Shown here: one piece after another, positions 19,916 to 29,031 of the stretch
How positions within the stretch are numbered: the first letter of the stretch is position 1
Layout of the letters: each line of letters begins with the position of its first letter
NCBI RefSeq assembly: GCF_001514115.1
Contig: NZ_KQ948452.1
Coordinates: 350,460 to 414,459, forward strand
Reading direction: 5' to 3'
DNA length: 64,000 nucleotides
Source of the DNA: Streptomyces olivochromogenes
GTDB taxonomy: Bacteria; Actinomycetota; Actinomycetes; Streptomycetales; Streptomycetaceae
Position numbers and translations under genes: made by a program
Notes under the pieces: model-generated
What the model was told of the DNA's origin: nothing
The model's input: only the letters and a program-made list of their open reading frames with translations
The model's database searches: none

Positions 19916-20391
19916 CTCTCCGGCTGCTCGATCACCTGGGCGATGTAGAGCGCCTCGCCGAGCTTCTCCACCAGCTCCAGCTGGGTGTCCAGGTAGTCGA
20001 TGTGGTGCTCCTCGTCCTCGAGGATCGACTCGAAGATGTTCGCGGACGTGATGTCGCCCTTGTTGCGCATCACCTCGATCCCGCGCTTGAGGCGGTCGAT
20101 CGCCTCGACCTCCACCTGCCGGTCGGCCTGGAACATCTCGGTGACGGTCTGCCCCACCCGGACGTGGAAGAGCCGCTGGTAGTTCGGCAGGCCCTCCAGG
20201 AAGAGGATCCGGTCGGTGAGCACCTCCGCGTGCTTCATCTCGTCGAATGACTCGTGGCGCGTGTACTTCGCGAGCTTCGTCCAGCCGAAGTTCTCCTGCA
20301 TCTTCGCGTGCAGGAAGTACTGGTTGATCGCGGTCAGCTCACCGGTCAGCTGCTCGTTGAGGAATTCGATGACCTCGGGGTCGCCCTGCAT
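19912..20391 (-). CDS. bfr: Bacterioferritin
   Basis: A 159-aa subunit of the 24-mer haem-containing ferritin that oxidises and stores iron. The four-helix fold is recognisable. The ferroxidase ligands include Glu in NEQLTGELTAINQYF and the Glu/His of ESFDEMKHAE, whose Met matches the haem-ligating Met52 of E. coli Bfr. The ATG at 20391 follows GGAAGGAG with good spacing. It converges on bfd with stops overlapping in CTAG, so read-through or antisense transcription between storage and release genes is possible. I see no iron box upstream of bfr itself. Confidence 0.95.
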   Translation of the reverse strand: MQGDPEVIEFLNEQLTGELTAINQYFLHAKMQENFGWTKLAKYTRHESFDEMKHAEVLTDRILFLEGLPNYQRLFHVRVGQTVTEMFQADRQVEVEAIDRLKRGIEVMRNKGDITSANIFESILEDEEHHIDYLDTQLELVEKLGEALYIAQVIEQPES

Positions 20392-20546
20392 CGCAGAGGC
20401 TCCTTCCAAGCGAGGGACTGGGCAGATTTCGCCGCATCCTTGCATCGGCATCCCAGGTCGTCCAGTAAGTGCACACTTAGTACGAGTTGCACGATTCCGT
20501 ACTGGGCTGGTCATGTGCACTGTCCTGGGTCTGTCAGGATGGAGTC

Positions 20547-21179
20547 ATGGGTCAGCCGGTGGGACGTGGAACGGGAGAAGCGGCACAGTCGGAGCTTCCG
20601 CCGGGGCAGCGACTGCAGCGCGGCTGGCCGGTCACGCACTACGGTCCCGTACCCAAGTTCCGTCCCGAACGCTGGGAGTTCAGGGTCTTCGGCGCCACCG
20701 CCGACGGTGAGAAGCACTGCTGGGCCCACGAGGAGTTCACGGCCCTGCCGTACACCTCGGTCGTGGCCGATCTGCACTGCGTCACGAAGTTCAGCATGAT
20801 CGGGGCCGAATGGGGCGGTATCCCGGCGCGCACGATCCTGGAGATCGCCCCGCCCGCGCCCACCGTCACCCATGTCATGGTCTGGGCGGAGTACGGCTTC
20901 AGCTCGAATCTGCGCCTCGACGACTTCGTCTCCGACCGCACGATCTTCGCCACCCACAAGGACGGCGAACTCCTCACCGCCGAGCACGGCTTCCCGCTCC
21001 GCCTCGTCGTCCCCCACCTCTACGCCTGGAAGGGCCCCAAGTGGGTGCGCGGCGTCGAGTACATGACGGCCGACCGCCGCGGCTTCTGGGAGGAGCGCGG
21101 CTACCACAACGTCGGCGACCCCTGGCGCGAACAGCGCTACTCCTACCAGGAGGAGCCCGGGGACGGCCCCGAGCTCTGA
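20547..21179 (+). CDS. Molybdopterin-dependent oxidoreductase (sulfite oxidase fold)
   Basis: A 210-aa protein with the molybdopterin-binding domain of the sulfite oxidase / MsrP family. Recognisable elements are GWPVTHYGPVPKF, FTALP, the Cys that coordinates molybdenum in LHCVTKFS at about 81, and the C-terminal FPLRLVVPHLYAWKGPKWVRG with GYHNVGDPW. It lacks a signal peptide and the dimerisation domain of true sulfite oxidases, so it resembles small cytosolic actinobacterial members of unknown substrate. The ATG at 20547 follows GGAG at good spacing. It is divergent from bfr and converges on the endonuclease IV gene. Confidence 0.85.
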   Translation: MGQPVGRGTGEAAQSELPPGQRLQRGWPVTHYGPVPKFRPERWEFRVFGATADGEKHCWAHEEFTALPYTSVVADLHCVTKFSMIGAEWGGIPARTILEIAPPAPTVTHVMVWAEYGFSSNLRLDDFVSDRTIFATHKDGELLTAEHGFPLRLVVPHLYAWKGPKWVRGVEYMTADRRGFWEERGYHNVGDPWREQRYSYQEEPGDGPEL

Positions 21180-21203
21180 CCCGGCCCGCCTTTCGGGGCG
21201 GCG

Positions 21204-22139
21204 TCAGCCGTCCCTGAGTTTCTTCAGGCGCTCCACGTCCGCCGCGTGCCCCTCCTTCCCGCCCGGCGTCTCGATGACCAGGGGTACGCCCTCGGTGGCG
21301 GGGTGGGTCATCAGCGCGCGGAACGGGTCCTCGCCGATGTGGCCGGAGCCGATGTTCTCGTGACGGTCCTTGTGGGCGCCGACCACGTCCTTGGAGTCGT
21401 TGGCGTGGATCAGCTTGAGCCGGCCCGTGCCGACCGTGTCCACCAGCAGGTCGAGCGTCTGGTGCATGCCGCTCGGCCCGGTCAGGTCGTGCCCCGCCGC
21501 GTAGATGTGGCAGGTGTCGAGGCACACGCCCAGCTTCGGATGGGCGTCCAGCGCCTCGAAGTACGGCCCGAAGTCCCAGGTGCGCGAGCAGAGCGAGGCG
21601 CCCTGGCCCGCGGTCGACTCCAGGAGCAGATACGGGTCGTCGTCGTGCGTCAGCTCGTCCAGCAGGGGCAGCAGATGCTCACGTACCTGCTGCAGCGCGA
21701 CGGACCGTTCCCGCCCCCCGGTGGCGCTCCCGGTGTGCACGACCACGCCGAGCGCCCCGATCTCCCGGCCGCGCCGCAGGGAGTGCCGCAGCGATTCCAC
21801 GGACTTCTCGACCGTCGCCTCGGTGTGCGAGCCGAAGTTGATCAGATAGGGGGCGTGGACGTACGCGGGTATCGACTCGGCGGCGCAGGCCGCCCGGAAC
21901 TCCTCGTCCTGGCGGGGACTGCCGACGGGCGTCGCCCAGCCGCGCGGGTTGGCGACGAAGACCTGGACGGTCTCGGCGCCCATCTCGCGTGCGTAGGTCA
22001 GGCCGACGGAGCTGAGGCCGCCGGCCACGGGGACATGGCCGCCGACGGGGTTGCGGAGCTGCTTGCTGGTCACGCCCTTCAGGGTGTCACGCGCACCCGG
22101 ACGGCCCGTCGGCGGACCTCGCTGCCGTGGCCCCGGCAT
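21204..22139 (-). CDS. nfo: Deoxyribonuclease IV (AP endonuclease family 2)
   Basis: Cleaves DNA at abasic sites in base excision repair. At 311 aa it shows the Nfo TIM-barrel core from GGHVPVAGGLSSVG at about 34, with zinc-site residues in VHAPYLINFGSHTE, VVHTGSATGG, LLLESTAGQG, CLDTCHIYAAG, LIHANDSKDVVGAHKDRHENIGSG and VIETPGG. The ATG at 22139 is accepted because GAGG lies 7 nt upstream. A GTG at 22073 would start closer to the core but its AAGGG is too near. The gene is preceded by a 17-bp tandem repeat and lies downstream of the PASTA kinase on the same strand. Confidence 0.9.
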   Translation of the reverse strand: MPGPRQRGPPTGRPGARDTLKGVTSKQLRNPVGGHVPVAGGLSSVGLTYAREMGAETVQVFVANPRGWATPVGSPRQDEEFRAACAAESIPAYVHAPYLINFGSHTEATVEKSVESLRHSLRRGREIGALGVVVHTGSATGGRERSVALQQVREHLLPLLDELTHDDDPYLLLESTAGQGASLCSRTWDFGPYFEALDAHPKLGVCLDTCHIYAAGHDLTGPSGMHQTLDLLVDTVGTGRLKLIHANDSKDVVGAHKDRHENIGSGHIGEDPFRALMTHPATEGVPLVIETPGGKEGHAADVERLKKLRDG

Positions 22140-22150
22140 GGCCGAGGCCT

Positions 22151-22218
22151 CAGCGCTGCCGTGGTCTCAGCGCTGTGGTGGACCCAGCGCTGTGGTGGTC
22201 TCAGCGCTGCCGTGGTCT
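22151..22218. repeat. Four-copy 17-bp tandem repeat between kinase and nfo
   Basis: Exactly four 17-bp units (22151, 22168, 22185, 22202) each begin CAGCGCTG and end in variants of GGTCT. Units 1 and 4 are identical. Each unit holds the 8-bp palindrome CAGCGCTG. The array abuts the kinase stop codon, and 17 is not a multiple of 3, so it is non-coding. Confidence 0.85.
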
Positions 22219-24185
22219 CAGCGGATCTCGATGGAGATCGTCGACCCCTTGGGCGCGGTCTTGCCGCCCTCCACCGACTGGCTCTTGACGTGGTCCCCGA
22301 AGAGCCCGAGCAGCCCGCGGTCCTCGTTGACCTGGAACCCGGCGTCCTCCAGCGTCTTCGTCGCGTCGTCCACGCTGTCGCCCACCACGTCCGGCACCGA
22401 GACCAGCTCGGGGCCCTTGGAGACGGTCAGCGTGACGGTGTCGCCGTCGGCGACCTGGCTGCCCGCCTTCGGCGACTGCTGGGCGATCTGGCCCTGGTCG
22501 AACTCCGAGTTGACCTGCTGGGTGGCGATCTTCACCTTCAGGCCCGCCTGCTCCAGCTCCGAGGTGGCGTCCGCGACGGACGCGCCCGTGACGTCCGCGA
22601 CCTCCACCGGGCTGCCCTTGCTGACGGTGAGGGCGATGGCCGAACCGGCGTGCCGCTCCGTGCCCGCGCCCGGATCCGAACTGATCACGAAGCCCTTGAG
22701 AACGTCCTGGTTGAACTCCCGGGTGACCATGCCCGCGGCGAGCCCGTCCCCCTTCAGGACCTCCCGCGCCTTGAACAGCGCGAGTCCCGTCAGGTCGGGC
22801 ACCTTCACCGTCTCCGGGCCGTTGGAGATGGTCAGCGTCACGGAGTCGTTGTCCCGGATGCGGGCGCCTGGCGCCGGGTCGCTGCTGATGACGGCGCCGC
22901 GCTTCACGGTGTCGCTGTAGGCGTGCTTGACCTGCCCGACGTCGAGACCGGCCTGCTCGATCCGCGTCTTGGCCTGCGCCTCGGTCTTCGCCAGCAGTAG
23001 CGGGACCTTGGTGAACTGGCCGGAATTGATGTACCAGACGCCCGCGCCGAGCCCGAGCACCAGTACGACCGCGGCGATGATCGCGAGCATCCCGCGCCGG
23101 GGCCGTGAGCCGCGCCGCGGGGGAGCGGGCGGTCCGGACTCGAACCGGCTGGTCTGCTCGAACCGACTGGTCCGGTTCACCGGGTCGCCGCCGCCGTCGC
23201 CGGCGCCGCCATCCTCGTAACCCTCGTTCACCGGCAGCAGGCGGGGCACGGAGAGCGAGCGCGGGATCACGCTCGTACGGTCGCCCGCGTTGTCGTGCCC
23301 CACGGCGAGCGCCTGCGGGGGTATGGCGTCGAGCTGCTCGGCGGTGAGACCGGCCCGCGCCTGGAGGACCTGGCCGAGCAGCGCCACCGCGTCGTGCGGG
23401 CGCACCTCGGGGTTGCGGGCGGTCGCCGCGGCGACCAGCTCGTCGAGGGCGTAGGGCATCGAGGGCACGGCGGCCGAGGGCGGCGGCACATCCGCGTGCA
23501 GGTGCTGGTAGAGCACCTGGGCGGGGGAGTCCCCGGAATACGGCTTGCCGCCGGTCAGCATCTCGTAGAGGACGACCCCGCAGGCGTAGACGTCGACGCG
23601 GGTGTCCGCGGTGCCGTGCTCGATCTGTTCGGGGGCGAGGTACGACACGGTGCCAAGGACGGCCCCTGTCGTGTTCGTGACGGTGTCCACGGCCCGGACG
23701 AGGCCGAAGTCGGCCACCTTGACCCGGCCGTCGTCCCCTATCAGGACGTTCTCCGGCTTCATGTCGCGGTGCACGAACCCGGCGCGGTGCGCGGCGCCGA
23801 GCGCGGCGAGGACCGGCTCCAGGACGTCCAGGGCGGCCCGCGGTTGCAGCGCCCCGCGCTCGCGCAGCACGTCGCGCAGGGTGCAGCCGGCGACGTACTC
23901 CATGGCCAGATAGACGTACGACCCGTCCGCGCCCTGGTCGAAGACCTGCACCACGTTGGGGTGCGCGAGCCGGGCCACCGACTTGGCCTCCCGGATGAAC
24001 CGCTCGACGAACGAGCCGTCGGCGGCCAGCGTCGGGTGCATCACCTTGAGCGCGAGCACGCGGTCGAGGCGGGTGTCCAGGGCCCGGTAGACCGTGGCCA
24101 TCCCGCCGACCGCGATCCGTGCGTCGACGCGGTAGCGGCTGTCGAGCACTTGCCCGACAAGCGGGTCCTGAAGGGTCGTATCCAC
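22218..24185 (-). CDS. PASTA-domain serine/threonine protein kinase
   Basis: A 655-aa membrane kinase of the PknB/StkP type. The cytoplasmic kinase domain spans about 15-280, with the G-loop IAVGGMATVY, ALKVMHP (ATP Lys), HRDMKPEN catalytic loop and DFGLV. A Pro/Arg-rich juxtamembrane segment leads to one membrane helix (MLAIIAAVVLVLGLGAGVWY, about 380-400). Four extracellular PASTA repeats follow, each starting with a V/A-P-D/L-x-like motif. PASTA domains bind peptidoglycan fragments or lipid II, so it should sense wall status. The GTG at 24185 lies 7 nt after a TAGACT -10, suggesting a leaderless mRNA. By position it corresponds to mycobacterial pknL, which lacks PASTA domains. Confidence 0.93.
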   Translation of the reverse strand: MDTTLQDPLVGQVLDSRYRVDARIAVGGMATVYRALDTRLDRVLALKVMHPTLAADGSFVERFIREAKSVARLAHPNVVQVFDQGADGSYVYLAMEYVAGCTLRDVLRERGALQPRAALDVLEPVLAALGAAHRAGFVHRDMKPENVLIGDDGRVKVADFGLVRAVDTVTNTTGAVLGTVSYLAPEQIEHGTADTRVDVYACGVVLYEMLTGGKPYSGDSPAQVLYQHLHADVPPPSAAVPSMPYALDELVAAATARNPEVRPHDAVALLGQVLQARAGLTAEQLDAIPPQALAVGHDNAGDRTSVIPRSLSVPRLLPVNEGYEDGGAGDGGGDPVNRTSRFEQTSRFESGPPAPPRRGSRPRRGMLAIIAAVVLVLGLGAGVWYINSGQFTKVPLLLAKTEAQAKTRIEQAGLDVGQVKHAYSDTVKRGAVISSDPAPGARIRDNDSVTLTISNGPETVKVPDLTGLALFKAREVLKGDGLAAGMVTREFNQDVLKGFVISSDPGAGTERHAGSAIALTVSKGSPVEVADVTGASVADATSELEQAGLKVKIATQQVNSEFDQGQIAQQSPKAGSQVADGDTVTLTVSKGPELVSVPDVVGDSVDDATKTLEDAGFQVNEDRGLLGLFGDHVKSQSVEGGKTAPKGSTISIEIR

Positions 24186-24192
24186 GCAGGCG

Positions 24193-24198
24193 AGTCTA
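24193..24198 (-). promoter_or_regulatory. -10 element of the kinase gene
   Basis: TAGACT on the minus strand ends 7 nt before the GTG start. There is no Shine-Dalgarno, which fits a leaderless transcript. The remaining 244 bp to thiG hold no gene I can see. Confidence 0.45.
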
Positions 24199-24442
24199 CG
24201 AGCCGCCACTGTCACCCCCACCCTTCCGGCCAATTCCGGAGCGGGACTGCAGCCGACCTGTGACGGATCTCGCACGCTTGATCGATCCGGTCCGCATGCC
24301 GTGCACAGCGCATGTAAGGCACCCTGCACCGCCACCCCCCAGCCGCCAACAGCGCCCCGCCCCCACAGGCGCCGCACACTTTCCAGCCGACTGGAAACGG
24401 GCGGTGCGCGGGCGGGAGAATAAACACACCAGCGCCGGGTGC

Positions 24443-25240
<798 letters not shown>

Positions 25241-25441
25241 TCAGCCTCCTTGGACTGCGGTGAGGACTTCGACGCGGTCTCCCTCGGAGAGGGCCGTGGA
25301 CGACCACTGCGTGCGCGGGACAACGGTTTCGTTGAGCGCGGCGGCGACGCCGGAGGGCGCGACGGTGAGGGTGGCGACGAGCGAGTCGAGGGCCGTGTCG
25401 GCGGCGACGAGCCGTCGCTCTCCGTTGACGAAGATGTTCAT
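25241..25441 (-). CDS. thiS: Sulfur carrier protein ThiS
   Basis: A 66-aa ubiquitin-like sulfur carrier. It begins MNIFVNGERR and ends in the obligatory Gly-Gly (TAVQGG), which is adenylated and converted to a thiocarboxylate for thiazole formation. Its ATG overlaps the thiO stop by 4 nt (ATGA), and thiG follows after 3 bp, so the three products are translationally linked. Confidence 0.95.
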   Translation of the reverse strand: MNIFVNGERRLVAADTALDSLVATLTVAPSGVAAALNETVVPRTQWSSTALSEGDRVEVLTAVQGG

Positions 25442-26643
25442 ACGGTCTGCTCCGTGAGTGCGGTGCTGAAGCGCCCGGGGGTGAAGGGGCGGGCCTCTTC
25501 CGGGAGCTCGCCGGTGGTCAGGACGTGCGCCATGACGTCCCCGGTGACGGGCGTGAGCAGGACGCCGTTGCGGTAGTGCCCGGTGGCCAGCAGCAGCCCG
25601 TCGAGCGCGGTAGGGCCGAGCAGCGGCGCGTTGTCGGGCGACCCCGGCCGCAGGCCCGCGCGCGTCTCGGTGAGCGGCAGCTCGGTGATCCCGGGCACCA
25701 GCTCGTGGGCGTCGCGCAGCAGTTCGTAGACCCCGCCCGCGGTCACCGTCGTGTCCCAGCCCAGCTCCTCGCTGGTGGCGCCCACGACGAGCTCACCGTT
25801 CTCCCGCGGCACCAGATAGACCTGGCTGCCGCGCACCACGGCCCGCACGGTCCGGTTCAGGAACGGCGCGTACCGCTTCGGCACGGTCAGCCGCAGCACC
25901 TGGCCCTTCACGGGCCGCACGGGCGGCAGTACCTCGGCGGGCACGCCCGGGAGCTTCCCGCTGAGGCTCCCGGCGGCGAGCACCACCTGCCCCGCCGCCA
26001 GCTGCTCACCGCCCGTCGTGACGACCCCGGCGGCCCGGTCCCGTACGACGGTCAAGCGCTCCGCCCACGTCCGGTGGAACTCCACTCCGGCCCGCTCGCA
26101 CGCCGTGACCAGGGCCTTCGCGAGTCGGCGCGGGTCGATCTGGTGGTCGCCGTCGACCCGCAGCCCGCCGCGCACGCCGGGCGCGAGCATGGGCTCCAGA
26201 CGGCGGCACTCCCGGCCGCTGAGCCACTCCGATTCGAGCCCCGAGCGGTGTTGCAAGGCGTGCAGTTCGCGCAGGTGAGCCCGGTCGTCGGCGTCCAGCG
26301 CGACGGCCAGCGTGCCGCACCGGCGGTAGCCGAGGTCCTGGCCGCTCGCCTCGGTGAGTTCGGCGGCGAAGTCGGGATAGCGGCGCGCGGAGGCGAGGTT
26401 CAGGCCCAGCAGGGTCTGCTCGCCGTAGTGCAGCTCGGTGACGGCGGCGAGCATTCCGGCGGCCACCCGTGCCGCCCCGCCGCCCGGCTCGGGGTCCACG
26501 ACCGTGACGGTGAACCCGCGCTGCGCGGCCCGCCAGGCGGTCACGAGACCGATGATCCCGCCCCCGATGACGAGGACGTCTGACGCACGTGCGTCCGATG
26601 ACGGCGCATCCGAGGAACGTGCAGGTGTACGCGTAGGCGACAT
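25438..26643 (-). CDS. thiO: Glycine oxidase ThiO
   Basis: FAD-dependent oxidation of glycine to the imine used by ThiG. A 401-aa DAO-family enzyme. The Rossmann motif VLVIGGGIIGLVTAWRAAQRG is at about 24-44, after a Ser/Ala-rich N-terminal extension. Further motifs are GQVVLAAGSLSG, RPVKGQVLRL and the C-terminal TGHYRNGVLLTP, where the Tyr/Arg region binds the amino acid. The start codon lies just after the TPP riboswitch. A start nearer the Rossmann fold is possible because the first 22 residues are low-complexity. Confidence 0.93.
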   Translation of the reverse strand: MSPTRTPARSSDAPSSDARASDVLVIGGGIIGLVTAWRAAQRGFTVTVVDPEPGGGAARVAAGMLAAVTELHYGEQTLLGLNLASARRYPDFAAELTEASGQDLGYRRCGTLAVALDADDRAHLRELHALQHRSGLESEWLSGRECRRLEPMLAPGVRGGLRVDGDHQIDPRRLAKALVTACERAGVEFHRTWAERLTVVRDRAAGVVTTGGEQLAAGQVVLAAGSLSGKLPGVPAEVLPPVRPVKGQVLRLTVPKRYAPFLNRTVRAVVRGSQVYLVPRENGELVVGATSEELGWDTTVTAGGVYELLRDAHELVPGITELPLTETRAGLRPGSPDNAPLLGPTALDGLLLATGHYRNGVLLTPVTGDVMAHVLTTGELPEEARPFTPGRFSTALTEQTV

Positions 26644-26654
26644 GGGCGTCCAGC

Positions 26655-26746
26655 CCCTCCCTTCGCCGGCATGACCCGGATCAGGTTCGTACGGTCGGAG
26701 GCCGCCAGCCTCCCTCTCAGCCCGGTGCGTCCAGGCTCCCGCGAGT
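26655..26746 (-). promoter_or_regulatory. TPP riboswitch (THI element) of thiO-thiS-thiG
   Basis: The minus-strand leader carries the conserved THI features: CTGAGAGGGA (around 26711-26720), ACCTGATCCGGGTCATGCC (around 26671-26687) and GCGAAGGGAG near the 3' end, with flanking pairing segments. It ends about 10 nt before the thiO start and overlaps the region that would hold its ribosome site (GGGAGGGG). Thiamin pyrophosphate binding should repress the operon, probably by blocking translation. Confidence 0.93.
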
Positions 26747-26843
26747 AATCTTTTGTGCCGGGGTCCGGGGGTCGCCCCCGGAGATGCAGCACATTGGCCA
26801 CCCTAGCCCGCTGCCGTATGTCTCAGTAAGGGAGCCTCCGTCC

Positions 26844-27194
26844 ATGGCCCGTACGCTCGACGGCCTGGTCCTCGCCCCGGTCGCCGACCAGGCCCCCGGG
26901 CAGGTCGGCACGCGCACCCGGTTCACGTACCACGAGAAGGACGGCGAGATCTGGGCCGAGTACACGGGCGGGGACGTCGCACGCGGTCACCTCGTGGGGA
27001 CGCGGGAGGGCGACCGCCTCGACTTCCGGTACGTGCAGCTGAAGCACGACGGCAGCACCTCGTCGGGCCACTGCGTGTCCGTGGTCGTGGAGCTGCCCGA
27101 CGGACGGCTGCGCCTGGAGGAGACCTGGGAGTGGGAGTCCCAGGACGGGAGCGGTACGAGCGTTGTGGAACAGGTCACTGCGCACGTCCCCTGA
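26844..27194 (+). CDS. Hypothetical protein, small beta-barrel-like
   Basis: A 116-aa cytosolic protein of a Streptomyces-conserved family without an assigned function. The sequence is an almost continuous series of predicted beta strands (TRFTYHEKDGEIWAEYTG, HLVGTREGDRLDFRYVQL, HCVSVVVELPDGRLRLEE), which suggests a calycin-like or lipocalin-like barrel that may bind a small molecule. The ATG at 26844 follows GGGAG at 26829-26833. It is divergent from thiO, sharing the riboswitch-side intergenic region. It ends 32 bp before the flavoprotein gene, whose promoter and operator-like palindrome overlap its stop codon. Confidence 0.7.
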   Translation: MARTLDGLVLAPVADQAPGQVGTRTRFTYHEKDGEIWAEYTGGDVARGHLVGTREGDRLDFRYVQLKHDGSTSSGHCVSVVVELPDGRLRLEETWEWESQDGSGTSVVEQVTAHVP

Positions 27195-27220
27195 CTGACA
27201 GATTGTCAGTTGTCTATGGT
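27191..27220 (+). promoter_or_regulatory. Promoter with embedded 17-bp palindrome for the flavoprotein gene
   Basis: ACTGACA (27194-27200) and TGTCAGT (27204-27210) form a perfect inverted repeat with a 3-nt centre. It lies between a possible -35 (CTGACT, 27191) and a -10 TATGGT (27215-27220) spaced by 18 bp. The GTG start is 6 nt after the -10, so the gene is probably leaderless. The palindrome is well placed for a repressor. Confidence 0.55.
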
Positions 27221-27226
27221 GATCAG

Positions 27227-28465
27227 GTGAGCGAGCAGACGCGGGCACAGGTGCGGGCGCAGGGGCGTACGGCACGGCGGGTCGTCATCGTGGGCGCGGG
27301 CATGGCCGGCGTACAGACGGCGGTCGCCCTGCGGGAGCAGGGTTTCACCGGGGATGTGACGCTGATCGGCGCCGAGCCGCACCAGCCGTACGACCGGCCA
27401 CCCCTGTCCAAGGCGGTGCTGCTCGGCAAGGCCGAGGGCTCCGCCTTCGACATCGACTTCGAGGCGCTGGACATCGAACTGCGGCTCGGCTGCGAGGCGC
27501 TGGGCCTGCGCCCCGCGGACCACGAGCTGGACACCGAGGCAGGACCGGTGCCCTACGACGTCCTGGTCCTCGCGACCGGCGCGGAACCGATCCAGCTGCC
27601 GGGCGCGGAGGGCGTCCCCGGCGTCCATCTGCTGCGGACCCTGGACGACGCCGAGCGGCTGCGCCCCGTGCTCGCCCAGCAGCACGACATCGTGGTCGTC
27701 GGGGCGGGCTGGATCGGCGCGGAGTTCGCGACGGCGGCACGTGAGGCCGGGTGCGCGGTCACGGTCGTCGAGGCCGCCGACCGGCCGCTGGCGGGCGCGC
27801 TGCCCGCGGAGGTGGCCGCGCCGATGACCGCCTGGTACGCGGACTGCGGCGCGTCGCTGCGCACCCACGCGCGCGTGGAGCGCGTCGAGCCCGGCGCGGT
27901 GGTCCTCGACGACGGCTCGCGGGTGCCGGCGGGCGCCGTGGTCGTCGGCATCGGCGCGCGCCCCGCCACCGCCTGGCTGGCGGGCTCCGGCATCGAGCTC
28001 GGCGCCCACCGGGAAGTGGTCGCCGACAACCACCTGCGCACCTCCGTGCCGGACGTCTACGCGGTCGGCGACTGCGCCTCCTTCCCGTCGGGCCGCTACG
28101 AGGAGCGCCTCCTCGTCCACCACTGGGACAACGCCCTCCAGGCGCCGCGCACGGTCGCGGCGAACATCATCGGCGAGGCCCCGGCGGCGTACGACCCGGT
28201 CCCGTACTTCTGGTCCGAGCAGTTCGGCCGCTTCGTCCAGTACGTCGGCCATCACGCCCCCGCCGATACGACCATCTGGCGGGGCGACCCGTCGGGCGCG
28301 GCCTGGACGGTGTGCTGGCTCCGCGAGAGCCGCCTCGTCGCCCTGCTGGCCGTGGGGCGTCCCCGTGACCTGGCCCAGGGCCGCCGCCTGATCGAGGCGG
28401 GCATGCCCATGAACCCGGACATCCTGGCCGACCCGTCCCGCCCTCTGAAGGACGCCGCGGCCTGA
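27227..28465 (+). CDS. FAD/NAD(P)-dependent ferredoxin reductase-like oxidoreductase
   Basis: A 412-aa pyridine nucleotide-disulphide-type flavoprotein resembling ferredoxin/rubredoxin reductases. The FAD motif RRVVIVGAGMAGVQTAVALREQG is at about 17, and DRPPLSKAVLLG is the class signature. A second Rossmann motif, VVVGAGWIGAEFATAAREAG, lies at about 160 for NAD(P)H, and the ATG/GD segment DVYAVGDCASFP at about 280. The C-terminal reductase domain contains HHWDNALQ. It likely passes electrons from NAD(P)H to a ferredoxin or monooxygenase; no partner gene lies beside it. The GTG start lies immediately downstream of a promoter with an operator-like palindrome. Confidence 0.88.
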   Translation: MSEQTRAQVRAQGRTARRVVIVGAGMAGVQTAVALREQGFTGDVTLIGAEPHQPYDRPPLSKAVLLGKAEGSAFDIDFEALDIELRLGCEALGLRPADHELDTEAGPVPYDVLVLATGAEPIQLPGAEGVPGVHLLRTLDDAERLRPVLAQQHDIVVVGAGWIGAEFATAAREAGCAVTVVEAADRPLAGALPAEVAAPMTAWYADCGASLRTHARVERVEPGAVVLDDGSRVPAGAVVVGIGARPATAWLAGSGIELGAHREVVADNHLRTSVPDVYAVGDCASFPSGRYEERLLVHHWDNALQAPRTVAANIIGEAPAAYDPVPYFWSEQFGRFVQYVGHHAPADTTIWRGDPSGAAWTVCWLRESRLVALLAVGRPRDLAQGRRLIEAGMPMNPDILADPSRPLKDAAA

Positions 28466-28546
28466 CCGCCCGGTTTGCGTCGCCCGGACGGCGGTCCGGG
28501 GGGCGCCCGGGTACCGAGTGTCAGTCCGGGATGGCAGGCTTGTCCC

Positions 28547-28918
28547 GTGACCGAGATTGACGCAAAGATCGATGCTCTCGTCCCCGCCTGGCTCACCCTC
28601 CCCGACATCGCCGAACAGCTCGGCGTCGAGGTGACCCGCGTCCGGCAGTTGGTCAAGGAGGGCCAGCTGATCGCCGTACGCCGTGGTGAGAACCGCGCGC
28701 TGCACGTCCCCGCCGCCTTCATCGACGGGGACGAGCAGAAGGTCGTCAAGGGCCTGACCGGCACCTTGACGCTCCTGCGGGACGACGGCTTCTCCGACGA
28801 AGAGATGCTCGAGTGGCTCTTCACCCCCGACCCGAGCCTGCCCGGCACCCCCGCGCAGGCTCTGAGCGAGAATCGCGGCACGGAGGTGAAGCGCCGCGCC
28901 CAGGCGCTCGCCGTCTGA
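28547..28918 (+). CDS. Rv2175c-like winged-helix DNA-binding protein
   Basis: A 123-aa protein homologous to mycobacterial Rv2175c, a DNA-binding protein phosphorylated by the kinase PknL. An HTH region ([27 protein letters not shown], about 20-46) and the C-terminal Rv2175c domain ([22 protein letters not shown]) are clear. The GTG at 28547 has no Shine-Dalgarno and may be leaderless. A PASTA kinase gene lies 4.4 kb away across the thi genes, so a kinase-substrate relation like that in Mycobacterium is an attractive inference. An inverted repeat follows the stop. Confidence 0.85.
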   Translation: MTEIDAKIDALVPAWLTLPDIAEQLGVEVTRVRQLVKEGQLIAVRRGENRALHVPAAFIDGDEQKVVKGLTGTLTLLRDDGFSDEEMLEWLFTPDPSLPGTPAQALSENRGTEVKRRAQALAV

Positions 28919-28934
28919 TTCGAACGACCGTCCG

Positions 28935-29031
28935 GCGTACGGACCACGGCCGGCCCCGGACCACCCCGGCCGCCGCGGTCCGTACGCACCGCACCACGTC
29001 CGTAGGGTGCGTACGACATCCGTACGCACCC
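28935..29031 (+). promoter_or_regulatory. Two mutually exclusive hairpins in the thiE leader
   Basis: Hairpin A: 28935-28945 pairs with 28977-28987 (11 bp perfect). Hairpin B: 29005-29015 pairs with 29021-29031 (11 bp perfect, 5-nt loop), ending 20 nt before the thiE ATG. Because CGTACGCACC occurs at both 28981 and 29021, the right arm of A can also pair with the left arm of B. Three alternative folds are therefore possible. A may also act as the terminator of the preceding gene. Confidence 0.55.

Noticed and set aside
22151..22218. CRISPR array
   Set aside because: Units are 17 bp, contiguous and without spacers; no cas genes nearby.
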